From: a virus
DNA length: 64,000 nucleotides
IMG/VR virus record: IMGVR_UViG_3300030012_001663
Location: 31,397 to 95,396 of that record
Direction: 5' to 3' (one strand)
Shown here piece by piece: positions 25,601-33,060 of the stretch (position 1 is the stretch's first letter; each line of letters begins with the position of its first letter). The translations under genes were made by a program, and so were the position numbers. Under the pieces are notes generated by a model. It did not search any database. It saw nothing but the letters and a program-made list of their open reading frames with translations, and had not been told where the DNA came from.

Positions 25601-28600
25601 TCTCTAGTTTATCACCTATCTTCCAGCCTTTCTCTGGGACACTAACTGCAGGATTCTGTCCTATAGTTATTTCTAGATCATTGATATCTATTACATCAAT
25701 AAGATCTCTAAATCTTTTCTCAGCATCTTCTTTTGACTCACCGTCATTTCTATGAGCATATATACCAGTTAGTTCTCCTGGTCTTACTTTGCTATAGTTA
25801 GCTTTATTTTCAATAATCTTTTCTCTAAAGTTTACTTTGTCTTTAGTGTAGAGTTTAGCAAAGCCTACTTCTTGTACTAAAATGCTATCATCTCTCTTAG
25901 CATTAAAAGGTAGTAATGATATCTTGTTACCATCTACAAGACTTGTTGGTGATCCTAATATATAGAATCCTTGCCCTACAGAATTATAAACTACATCTCC
26001 TTCTTTTAGTTCTACACCATCAAAGACATATGTAGAAGTATCAGAGCCTTGTTTCATCAATGTCTTCCAATCAGCATGTGCTTTAGTCTGGCTTGTATAG
26101 ACACCAATGCTATTTAAATTTGCTTTTGTAAACATATAACCAGGCAATGACTTACCAAAGTTATCTGTAATTCTATAAGTTTTTTCTTTCTTACCGTTTA
26201 CTTCTGTAGTAACCTCTAGTATATTAATACCGGGTCCTTTTTGTACCCACTTTCTTGTTGGACTTTGTACTGTATCTAAACCTTCTTGACTCAAGTCTTG
26301 CTCTACTACATCTGCAATATTAACTGCACCTTTTGCTAAAATAGTTCTTACACCAACTTTACTAGAGTTTTGTGTTAACCATTCACCAAACTTGCTTTCA
26401 TCTACAGCTTCTTCTGTTGGTAAAGTTTCCATCCACATATTTCTAAGCTCTTGTAATGCATAGAATGCTTTTCTTGTAGACGCTAGATTTAACCACTCAG
26501 TTTCACTTATAGGCTGCTCACCAGTATTCAGGGTGTTAACTTTATACTTATCATATAACTTAGTTAAAGAAGACTCAAGACTACCTTGTATCTCATCCTT
26601 TTTTATTGGTGGAAGTTTTGATTCTTGTGCATCAATATTTTCAAAGGTTTGGGTGTCTTGAATTTCAGCTGCTTCCACATCAGGTTCAGCATTTTCTTCT
26701 TGAACATCTTCTTCTGTTTGAGCTTGCTGCTTGTATACTGATATGGCGTCCTGGATTTTTGCATACTTATCTGGATTTGTTTCTTCTGTAACTTGACCAG
26801 CTTCATCTTCAAAGTATTTTAATACAGATGCATCACCTGTAGTTAAGAAGTGCATTGCTGTTTGAGGATCAAGTACAACACCTAATTTATTCAGTTGGTT
26901 TAATAATGTATTCTTTTCTACATCATTAACAGATGCTTTAATAATTTTTCTGAATGTCTTTCTGCTATTCTTAAATATGTTAGCCATTATAGGCTCTATT
27001 CTTTCTGCTAGTTTATCTAGATTATCTGGATCTCTTAATATCTCAATTGCTTTGTCATAAGCTCTTGTTCTTTCTTTAAGAGTACCATAATCAAGAAGTA
27101 ATCTTAATGCCCTATCAACAGCTTCAGTATTTTTAAATGTACCTTTTTCTTCTGCTAATACATTAATATAATCTAAAAATGCTTTTCTTACTTTAACTAT
27201 ATTTTTTTTGCTTCTGCTAAACCTATCACCTTTTTTTGTTTGGTTCTCAGGTGCTGTAATTACATCATAGTAGTTCTGTAAAGCTTTAACTTTTTTCTTT
27301 TTGTTAGCTATATCTGTTCTAAAGTTACCTTTTGTATCTTTAAGAGTTTGTATTTCTTGCTCTAGTAAACTTATTTCTTTTTGTATTGTAGGTGCATCAG
27401 CAAGTACTTGTATATCATTAGCAGCACCTTCTGTAGCAAATATAGGTTCTGTTGCTAATTCATTATAAATACTAGTAGATCTTTCTAAAGCTCTTTGGAA
27501 ACCATCTTCAGTAAATAAATTCAAAAATCTAGCATGCTCATATGCTCTCCACTTAATCAATTCAAGAGTGTGCTCACGTGTACCTTTCTTAAACTTTTCT
27601 GGATTATATTTATTTTGATATTTATTTTTGTGGTTTCTATATCTTTTCTCTTGCTTCTCTATTCTATTGATAAGATTATTTAGTCTTTCTCTACGTTTAC
27701 CCGGTGTTTCTTCTTTAGCTCCTTCAGGGAAAGCTTCTATAAGTTCCTCATCAGATAACTGAGCAAGATCTCTTAATGCATCTGTGTAAAAATGAGTTCT
27801 ACCATTATCAAATAATGTCATAGAGTGTTGGAACTGTGCAAAATCTTTTGCGTCAAAGAAACCAAGAGGATCTCCTTCATAGTTGTATACATCCATTTCT
27901 TTGCTGGTATCATGCTGTACTGCAAAGTTTAATTTGTCTGGATTAAACTGACCATCAGGACTATCTAGCATTTCATTATAACCTTTGTTATACTGTTCTA
28001 CTAGTTTCTCTATGTATTCAGTCTTTTGTTTTTGGTATTCCTGAAACTGTGCTTTGTTTACAAAACGGTTATACATATTAGGCATACCCTGAAATAAAAT
28101 TCTTTGAGGTCCTTGTACTAATCCACCCATTAAGAAACCATGCATAAATGTTTCAAAACCTCTTGCTGACATTTGACTATCTACAGCTGAAGCAAACGCA
28201 TGATCCATTGCTTGATGATGTCCTGCAGATGGATGTTCTAGTATTTGAGAATAAAAGTCTTTCGTACCAACAGCAACTGCTTCTTGATAAACTTCTTGAA
28301 AACCTTCTGCAAAGTTAGCTGCAAAGTATCTTATAGCACCATGAGCACCTGCTCTAGCAGTACCACCTACTGTCCAAGACTTAATTCTTTTCATAGAAGG
28401 TAGACCAAGCCACCCTTCTCCTACATCTTCAAAAACATCTCTAGATGCTTTACCTACTGCATCTCTTAATGGTTTAGTTCTTAGTATCCTTCTACCATAG
28501 TTAGTAAGTTGCTCATTAAATATTCTACCTAATGAACCACCTCTACCACTTAATGCTTTTTGTAATACAAATTTATTTGTAAGCCATATAAATGGAGCAT

Positions 28601-29891
28601 TTAATCGTAATGTGCTATATGCAGCTTTTGATGCATTCTCATGAACTTCTTGAAATTCTTCAGGAGTCAAATCTCTACCTAATTCATTAGACTTAATAGC
28701 ATATGCATTACCAAGTTGGTTTCCATATACCATACCAGCTTCCATTTTACCTTCTGCTATAGCTAAATTTAATGCTCTTATATCCCTATAAAATCCTCCA
28801 AATAGTAATGATGCTTTACCTATATTACCAAGACCTTGAGCAGCTACTTTAGTACTATTGAGTTCTTTAAGAGCTCTCATTGTATCAGTGAATAAGAATT
28901 GACCAACTGTAGATTCACCGGTTCTTATAGCATTCCACCAACTTCTTGCATGATCAACCCTGTTAAGACCACTTAGCATTCTTTGAGTAGCTTTTGCTGT
29001 CTTATATATATTAAAAGTATTACCTATGGCTTTAGCTCCTCTATATAGATTTCTACCAGTACCCGCAACAAATGCACCTATACCAGTTGGAGCACCTACA
29101 CCAGTCATTGTTACAGCTGCTGATCCCATAGCAAGAGCTAGTTCTTCTGCTGCTATAGATCCTATAATACCAAATGTATAAGCACTATTTAAAAGAAAAT
29201 TATTAGCACTAGCACCAAAACCATCTCTAGAACTAGAGCCTATTCTCATACCTTGTTCCATAGCCATAGCACCTTCAATATCAGGGTCTCCTAGGTCACC
29301 AGAAAAATAATCACCTATTGCTCTATATCCACTAAAAAATGCTGAGCCAAACAAACCTCCAAACTGTCCCCACATTCTACTTCTGTCATCAGATAAAGAA
29401 CTATTTGCATTATAAATTTCTTCCATATCTATTCTATAGGGTGTAAATCCTATAGCTGCAAACTTTGGGTGTTCATAGTATCTGTCAAATCCTGTATCTG
29501 CTACACTAAACCTAAATGGCTTCTGAGTCTTAAAAGGACCTGGCTCACCAGGTAATTCTATATTATGTTTCTTTAGAAGTGCTGCCGGGTTACGGCTTTC
29601 AAACTTTAACTTATCTGTAATAGAAGGTTGTTTACCTAAGACATTAAGTCCTTCAGGCATAAAGAAAGCATTAGCCTTTGCTTCTTGAGCAAACTCTGCT
29701 TGTCTTGCTTCATCTAAAAAATCATTTACTGGAATATCACCCAAGGGTATTTTAAACACATCACTAATAGGTAAATGTGAAAGATTATCTACACTGTTCA
29801 AACCTAACTGTGTATTTATAGGATTAGGTGCTAGAACTGACTCTGTCTCCCTTGGTGATGGAACAGAGGTTATGTTTCTTTCTTCTGCCAT
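16611..29891 (-). CDS. Giant 4426-residue protein: zincin-like protease plus virion RNA polymerase (crAss-like)
   Basis: One of the largest proteins expected in a phage. Residues 233-280 are a long hydrophobic Gly/Ala-rich stretch (AAEELALAMGSAAVTMTGVG) that could insert in membranes. Residues 1972-1976 are HEAFH, an HExxH zinc site, with a third-ligand candidate at E2038/E2039 (EQEFFEEYMAD): a gluzincin-like protease. Near residue 3440 RIPSQDNHS leads to GSTAVFPVDLLEISGADFDID, where D3474, D3476 and D3478 form the DxDxD metal-binding loop of the second double-psi barrel of RNA polymerases. This region matches crAss-like virion polymerases such as Cellulophaga phi14:2 gp66. The polymerase is expected to be ejected with DNA to transcribe early genes; the protease may process the chain. 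Assignment of the polymerase is strong; the domain limits are rough. Confidence 0.9.
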   Translation of the reverse strand: MAEERNITSVPSPRETESVLAPNPINTQLGLNSVDNLSHLPISDVFKIPLGDIPVNDFLDEARQAEFAQEAKANAFFMPEGLNVLGKQPSITDKLKFESRNPAALLKKHNIELPGEPGPFKTQKPFRFSVADTGFDRYYEHPKFAAIGFTPYRIDMEEIYNANSSLSDDRSRMWGQFGGLFGSAFFSGYRAIGDYFSGDLGDPDIEGAMAMEQGMRIGSSSRDGFGASANNFLLNSAYTFGIIGSIAAEELALAMGSAAVTMTGVGAPTGIGAFVAGTGRNLYRGAKAIGNTFNIYKTAKATQRMLSGLNRVDHARSWWNAIRTGESTVGQFLFTDTMRALKELNSTKVAAQGLGNIGKASLLFGGFYRDIRALNLAIAEGKMEAGMVYGNQLGNAYAIKSNELGRDLTPEEFQEVHENASKAAYSTLRLNAPFIWLTNKFVLQKALSGRGGSLGRIFNEQLTNYGRRILRTKPLRDAVGKASRDVFEDVGEGWLGLPSMKRIKSWTVGGTARAGAHGAIRYFAANFAEGFQEVYQEAVAVGTKDFYSQILEHPSAGHHQAMDHAFASAVDSQMSARGFETFMHGFLMGGLVQGPQRILFQGMPNMYNRFVNKAQFQEYQKQKTEYIEKLVEQYNKGYNEMLDSPDGQFNPDKLNFAVQHDTSKEMDVYNYEGDPLGFFDAKDFAQFQHSMTLFDNGRTHFYTDALRDLAQLSDEELIEAFPEGAKEETPGKRRERLNNLINRIEKQEKRYRNHKNKYQNKYNPEKFKKGTREHTLELIKWRAYEHARFLNLFTEDGFQRALERSTSIYNELATEPIFATEGAANDIQVLADAPTIQKEISLLEQEIQTLKDTKGNFRTDIANKKKKVKALQNYYDVITAPENQTKKGDRFSRSKKNIVKVRKAFLDYINVLAEEKGTFKNTEAVDRALRLLLDYGTLKERTRAYDKAIEILRDPDNLDKLAERIEPIMANIFKNSRKTFRKIIKASVNDVEKNTLLNQLNKLGVVLDPQTAMHFLTTGDASVLKYFEDEAGQVTEETNPDKYAKIQDAISVYKQQAQTEEDVQEENAEPDVEAAEIQDTQTFENIDAQESKLPPIKKDEIQGSLESSLTKLYDKYKVNTLNTGEQPISETEWLNLASTRKAFYALQELRNMWMETLPTEEAVDESKFGEWLTQNSSKVGVRTILAKGAVNIADVVEQDLSQEGLDTVQSPTRKWVQKGPGINILEVTTEVNGKKEKTYRITDNFGKSLPGYMFTKANLNSIGVYTSQTKAHADWKTLMKQGSDTSTYVFDGVELKEGDVVYNSVGQGFYILGSPTSLVDGNKISLLPFNAKRDDSILVQEVGFAKLYTKDKVNFREKIIENKANYSKVRPGELTGIYAHRNDGESKEDAEKRFRDLIDVIDINDLEITIGQNPAVSVPEKGWKIGDKLENPFIKKVNEKYTITLTYEGQPVAYMPNRQYLFVNQDNKRLSINDNPLSSLEYMFEGFADRNHILSEFNSSRSVVRIFDKLFADGKSSVSISELKDLGLNIKIQGESFDYNGPAVSVNEIENNTYDGNKFVLIRRTVNGKQVVTFESSLEKGSDAAQALYDKVVKDLKDNNLYKIALRTGYTAVMKRPDGTIKLAPLNLNPKEDIQEYFVKTIIQRALDTAKSNVDKKGKVKSNSYNTDWNKEIKADYYLAGKAGTQIAVQVTPYGSITLDMMGGKKVEIKANAIQKLIDGAIGETGATDVLASLITEYNKVNPNNTLSAESFKEPISETATVDEILDQTNTTIQFRQPKRKLHFSVDSTQADKDKIISTKVVKEETTKKEETLNIGKLDEIAAKSEQVSERQEQIEEFNKLQAQANALKKAIYEQAKEDGVPRKKALDENTEYQSLQKEVDNARKKLNNSSAYKILPAEFAEVETEKIDSFLSWAENNLPNFITIKDINEVGNRLKENGVTVGKFVLALDSLAGGLDINGTIYVGDHGFRYHEAFHAVFRMLLSPEEQKQYLALAEKELRAKLRSEGKNFETEIQKFKNSADLYGSMSRKRLEQEFFEEYMADQFELFKKNPKDTQTASFIKSLFNRFIAWIKSVFGKYSKNELQSLYESIDAGKFRSRGTTDNLYTDELINQGVTLDAYKLLPIKEIAGERTVDFEYLDPNISTFLVSSMAARFLQIKEKNPKMTLQAVEDQMYDEYYELYDPEQTRYNELSDELYDQLVEINTALMFEESPGSFPIIQAVRKQLEFYDLQYDKKADINEVIEENLGLRDVSEWDKDASLIGGASNIPTQIKQYIGTITVEDTDIFGNEFIVDQTIGVGGEVTKEGARLIVPVDVDRVYNGALKAVKNLNTPEDILLALYNYGQDNMHTKAFVDRLFNDAGMSQEDVQMLVDNKQMPVQVNNPAFLIQVIKSFQNSRFNYLFVQKDPANNKTYLYDAASRDAARSQINIWSAAYDVKLNEIKRNASSKSQATQTFDYAIGKLSRSRKSISEKALSKEAEIIREKLYNSTGILLSTGYIKYSMLVANEGKAILEPTKAQKTFIKQYQNVEPLSSKDFVTFRDIVSSATLKEDKSGNIFDKGVEGMESRLIRMAIANEQFDENVGASTYINADGNQVYLHQLPTFHSKMAVQMNDGDFIAELKEKYPNNYLLKSDAFNLLSETDQISILRIAGSRVASIEQSEAGQIIGDGGLVKQDSTTYGKQTAKEFLVNLINAYTYLYNTSNSKNKTVEVNGEKVALAPSLIRVLEASNTGDMMLLPVTKAVEGTGSDMTIAVPVLDEFVDILRQEYNRIVKEVVEPTQDRIEGYNSDENGRAYKLFTSRGYLSEEVATELEEIANKGELSFEDAVKKLTTLKGKLYNHVQTNLMNEFDEFLDTIAQLRVLGSDIPVAATGLVNKSGKLDADVDLAMEQLNLKRSDASFNLAQIYFNDKLNTTAINQLLLGDESRTLKDAVDQVKRGKGQNAAHKNITVPFVAPELGINHKLSSFGVLPFNDPMYQRKADDKLSEETDAQVYMTTKGSRYSNFGMGRLNKGFAQLHDQVQSGEEVTADQFFGSEDTRGYVSDQHVMNSMKLVYFDGSTYIKMSAVALTPELTSLKDENGEYTIPKPNKVELHNMRIKMEEYERANETVIFSAPTSALKMLKQNVLTHDQAFSASAIDKNNVTELSTDFMGLQVVNPSNKMQITSPTQMKTLITGEQKDNTKVTINGTEFTVKDIKEQYNKNNSQKILLSHIQKRNLLVDFDNLDGVKSDELLQPGVDLQLDLYNFLQYATESLKASQASSNIIEQFMTNEDGSMKYGLNTPNVIAKAEQLFMAYFSKSVMADKLPGTSLALMSGYGVKVYRRVLSLDENGNIDRQEIIREDVYHKQFGNEKPVLDISRDMDGLAGLIEASEGQGVIVLDKPRMGLKEYDSNGKYTGQRYSEFLMPAHHSEVVTGIKNTNASMPDAVAKAYGVRIPSQDNHSAINLKLIDFLPTYLGSTAVFPVDLLEISGADFDIDKLYTHFKEFYQKGNEFVEYGTNGYADYVEYVNSKIKARGKNIYKEALDKRNKGSETIKLDDDNTAIGRTSGLELDSIKALKMLGMPITLEQYNTYVETYGEPYAGALSNKDLDYKFALLGNDFVTTPRNIDGKNNVAISYEGTGLTRLTEIRKSLEVDAPEFAKRTADVKTDVNSLLGKTLSFKNNKEGADSIGVVVKPNLYYSLFAEFGIKLDPQYHFSINNSTFKTFGVDYVLENNRQNKKGDRIQYILSELITAMTDNAKERLASKLGLNKTALGYVTTMVSLGVPLETSIYFVNNPEVVALIEEGVSDFNINARIRELKAKPAKVTDGVLLKALNDKDVTKSQTVGILRVLQKVNTITNHSINATALINLMQGHGKNLADIVGKESAASQLGLGLTNKEFKQHRIKGGKTVPFDVRKIFEGDSFHATNYKIHKEFKDVLLPNILMTHSTDFKVMLATLGFNTKQLRENDIRKISTDLLSFLTITAYRNQLLNTEAKIGSGSLSNTMIYPNSITDENINVVVDRLKKLYKDEDNYFLDFFVYNRSFKDANNNTGLNTAVSNTFARLSDNQKIKLQNGFAKIYGEVNTKEDAIHILHYVMVKDGLQFAEGSLLEALTPFVMDRFIQNSEVVAKEFLSQKNDPNRVIDVFGKSIQELTKEFVEGYLKSSSSQSFVKTLYTPPSGSNVISINDKGLTIDFAAEGARASDLQAFEITPNGYIAPMYLRINKVLYELEDTGDRQDINIVNKKTNYLIVNSTGSTSQNGIGFMFDTVEFTRPTGKTIFETVVEKNKENDLEDFERAAGINDPNYFSGAEDISFDGVNVQVNNTNISKFVSKLTKAQATALERAEQQIEGVEEFETGTAVEDDVETPSKLKAMLKPKRSEMDVEKMTNYWNENIGPFNDRLAILADKEDINSFDDFLKKRKNLKFGISDDAFLENIKCTLKI

Positions 29892-29897
29892 CTTATG

Positions 29898-32800
29898 TTA
29901 TTTTTGTTGGTTGTTAAGAAAATTTTGTTTTTTCTGAGTATTGATTACCATTCTATCTCTTAATTCTCTTCTATATGCTTGAATAATATAATCTATCTCA
30001 GCTGATGTTGCTGGTACTTTACCTGCTTCATCTATTGTTACAATCATAGGTGATATCTTATCATTTACCACAAAATCTTGTTTGTCATCACTCCAGCTTA
30101 CATAATTACCAGTCATCATAAAATTAGCGCCATCTTTATAGAAAGATAAAGAACCTCCAGCATCAACATCAAAGGTAACATTATTATCATCACTATATGT
30201 CATATCTATTTCATAATCTGAATAACCTCTACCAAAAGCATTTTCTACAGAGTATTGACTTTTATCAGACTCTTGAGGGAATATAATACTTAACTCACCT
30301 AATAGTCCTCTTAGTTCAGCTTCTGTTACACCTTGAGTTTCTGCATCATATTTACTTACAAATTGTTTTATGTAATCATCATCAAATTTAAGTACATATG
30401 CAGCATGAGTTTTATCCCCTTGATTTGGAGGGCCAGCTACCGGCATATATTCTATTTGAACTCTTGGGTTCTTGCCTTCTCCAGATTTATCTATTATAAA
30501 AGCTTGTATATCTTGAACAGCTTGCTCAAAAAACTTTTCTGCTACAGGTTCGTCTTTACCTAATTGGGCATTTGCTTCATCAGCATCAACTTGGCTTTCT
30601 GTTATATTCCCAAACTGAATAACTGCAGTACCTGAGTTAAATTGTTCTATAGCACCATTCAATAAAAATGCACCCTGTTGTGTTGGTGCTTTAGGGTTAA
30701 ATGTTGCATCATACCCTCTAAATTGTCTTGCAGAATCACCCGTCATTAAACTAGGAGAAACATTTTCTAAACCTTCAGCATAAGACCATCTTTGAAAAGG
30801 TGATTTAAAATCTGAATCTTTTTCTGTAGCATGAGTATTAATAGCGCCATTAAGCGTACCATTAATTAACATTTTTTGTTGATCATACTGTACTTTAGCA
30901 TCTTCTCTAGCTTTACCTATTTTAAAAAAATCTTTCTTAAGAATTAAACCATATCTATTATTTCGTCTAACCTCTTGAGCATAAGCATTATTACGGTCCT
31001 CACCATATAACTCATCCATTTCTTTTCTAGACATGGTTCTATTGTAAACATAGTTTTTGAAATCCTTGCTAAGCTCACCTGATTGAGCTCTTCTTACATA
31101 CTCATTTATAAAATCTTCTTCAGATAGTTTAACTACATTACCATTTGCATCTTTAGAAAAAATTCTAGGAACATTATATTTCTTTACATTATTTAAAATG
31201 TCTTTGCCATATTCTGTTTGGGCTGCAAACTCAAAATTGTTATAAGCTATCTCGTTCCCTTTATTAGTAAGCATAATAGATTTATTATCCTCTCTTCTTA
31301 TATCATCAGCTCTATCTCTGAAACCATCTTTTATTTGGTTTATTTTATCATTTTCTTCTTTGCTCCTTGATGTATTTGGATTTGAATTTTTCTCTAATAT
31401 AGTTGATGAGTATGTTTCAAATAATTCATTTGCTATTGCAGAATTTGCTGGATTGCTTAAAAATATTTGTGCCTCATTAATACTCATTGCACCTTGACCT
31501 GGTATTTCTATCACTGATGGTTTACCACCTTCTATATTAGATTGTATTTGTTGATGAGCATCTTTTATAAATTCAGCCTTAGATCTTTGATTTAAATTTA
31601 AATGTTTTTGTTTTGTTAACTCATCTTCTCCTATATTATCTCTAGTTAGACTTACAATATTATTATTTCTGTCTACCTCCATATCAACATTTGCAGCAGA
31701 CTTTCTACTAACACCTGGGATCATTGGGCCAATAAAAGGATTCTCCAATGATTTCTTATACTCTTCTAGTTGTGCTTTAAGTTCATATTCTTTATACATT
31801 TTATTCATATCCATTTTGTGCTTCTCTAAAGCTACACCGTATGGATTGGCTTTGATAGACTCCTTATAATCTATCATACTATATGACTTAGCTGCAGCCA
31901 TCATATCATCATTGATATTATACTGCATATTCATCATGAATGCTTTATTCATTAAGTCTTTATCTCTTGTACCTTGAGCTGATACAGCATTGTTTACAAT
32001 ATCTTCTCCTTGCTCTATCTCTTGTCTTATAGCTAAATATCTGCTTATAAAATCTTCACCTCTTTTACCATCAGGAGTATCAGCACCAATGTTGTATTTT
32101 TCATTATATTCTTTCCAAAGATCAGCTGATACTTTCATTACCTGAGCCTTTTTCTTTTTATCTTTTAGTAATGCTGCTGTGTTAGTGCTTATTTCTTCTA
32201 TAGTGGTATTAGCCCACATCTCCTCACCTTGAGCAACTGAAGCAACCTCTCCTGCTTCAAGTCTTGCATTAGCAAAGTTTCTTGCTTGTACTCTTGCGCT
32301 TGTTTTATATGCTTCTATAACTCTAGGATCATCCATAAGAGCTCTATTTAAATAAGCATATGCTTGATCTGTTACAAGTGCACCATTCTTTTGGGTTATA
32401 ATCCATCTACCTTTTTCGTCAAGTCTATCTATCTCAACGTTAAAGCCTTGTTCTTTTAATAAGGCAAGGGATGTTTCATATAAATTAGCATTAGGTACAT
32501 AGTTACCTATACCCATATTTAATGCTTCATCTGGACTTGCATTAATATAATCTTGCATTTGGATATTTAAATCCTGCACTCCAGTTTCCCAATAAAGATC
32601 TCTTTTAGCTTTGTCATTGCTATTCTTTAAAAACTCTGCATTCTTGATACCGTATTTAAAGTTAGCTGTGTTTGTAAGGTCTCTTATTATGGCATCATCT
32701 TCATAGAAAGGTTTAAATATACCCTTAGCCATATCTACATTTTGACGTAGAGATAAATCAAATCCAGATACTTGCTCCATCTTTGGTGCAATCTGTTGTG

Positions 32801-33002
32801 CAAACTGATCTCTCTTTTCCTTATTATCATCTCTACTTAGATCAGCATATACAACTTTGCTATAAGCATCATTAAGTGCCTGATAATTTGTATCATATCT
32901 GTTCTGTCTTGTTTCTAAGACTGTAGATAAAAACTTATAATCAGGTACAAAAGGCTTAGCCTCTCTGTCGTACATTTGATATCCTTGAACGTATGTTGCC
33001 AT
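29898..33002 (-). CDS. 1034-residue internal virion protein candidate
   Basis: A mostly helical protein, MATYVQGYQMYDREAKPFVP at the start, rich in Lys, Glu, Asn and Gln with frequent Tyr. It has no signal peptide, TM segment or enzyme motif that I recognise. It lies directly before the giant polymerase gene (six bases) and after a set of tail-proximal proteins. Size, helicity and location suit an ejection or cargo protein that is packaged with the polymerase. The last third becomes beta-rich (SYSDDNNVTFDVDAGGSLSF type sequence). No known family name is offered. Confidence 0.8.
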   Translation of the reverse strand: MATYVQGYQMYDREAKPFVPDYKFLSTVLETRQNRYDTNYQALNDAYSKVVYADLSRDDNKEKRDQFAQQIAPKMEQVSGFDLSLRQNVDMAKGIFKPFYEDDAIIRDLTNTANFKYGIKNAEFLKNSNDKAKRDLYWETGVQDLNIQMQDYINASPDEALNMGIGNYVPNANLYETSLALLKEQGFNVEIDRLDEKGRWIITQKNGALVTDQAYAYLNRALMDDPRVIEAYKTSARVQARNFANARLEAGEVASVAQGEEMWANTTIEEISTNTAALLKDKKKKAQVMKVSADLWKEYNEKYNIGADTPDGKRGEDFISRYLAIRQEIEQGEDIVNNAVSAQGTRDKDLMNKAFMMNMQYNINDDMMAAAKSYSMIDYKESIKANPYGVALEKHKMDMNKMYKEYELKAQLEEYKKSLENPFIGPMIPGVSRKSAANVDMEVDRNNNIVSLTRDNIGEDELTKQKHLNLNQRSKAEFIKDAHQQIQSNIEGGKPSVIEIPGQGAMSINEAQIFLSNPANSAIANELFETYSSTILEKNSNPNTSRSKEENDKINQIKDGFRDRADDIRREDNKSIMLTNKGNEIAYNNFEFAAQTEYGKDILNNVKKYNVPRIFSKDANGNVVKLSEEDFINEYVRRAQSGELSKDFKNYVYNRTMSRKEMDELYGEDRNNAYAQEVRRNNRYGLILKKDFFKIGKAREDAKVQYDQQKMLINGTLNGAINTHATEKDSDFKSPFQRWSYAEGLENVSPSLMTGDSARQFRGYDATFNPKAPTQQGAFLLNGAIEQFNSGTAVIQFGNITESQVDADEANAQLGKDEPVAEKFFEQAVQDIQAFIIDKSGEGKNPRVQIEYMPVAGPPNQGDKTHAAYVLKFDDDYIKQFVSKYDAETQGVTEAELRGLLGELSIIFPQESDKSQYSVENAFGRGYSDYEIDMTYSDDNNVTFDVDAGGSLSFYKDGANFMMTGNYVSWSDDKQDFVVNDKISPMIVTIDEAGKVPATSAEIDYIIQAYRRELRDRMVINTQKKQNFLNNQQK

Positions 33003-33025
33003 AATCTAAATTAATAAAATTTTTT

Positions 33026-33053
33026 AAGTGTATAAAATATTAATAATACACTT
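33026..33053. other. AT-rich inverted repeat between two virion genes
   Basis: AAGTGTAT (33026-33033) and ATACACTT (33046-33053) form an 8-bp stem with a 12-base AT loop. It lies in the 58-base gap between the 832-residue gene and the 1034-residue gene. On the minus strand it is followed by A-rich, not T-rich, sequence, so it may be an RNA-processing or regulatory hairpin rather than a terminator. Confidence 0.45.
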
Positions 33054-33060
33054 TTAATGT

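Noticed and set aside
26603-26812. Lys/Met-rich minus-strand frame of 69 residues
   Set aside because: It lies inside the giant polymerase gene in another frame and has a low-complexity composition typical of a shadow frame.
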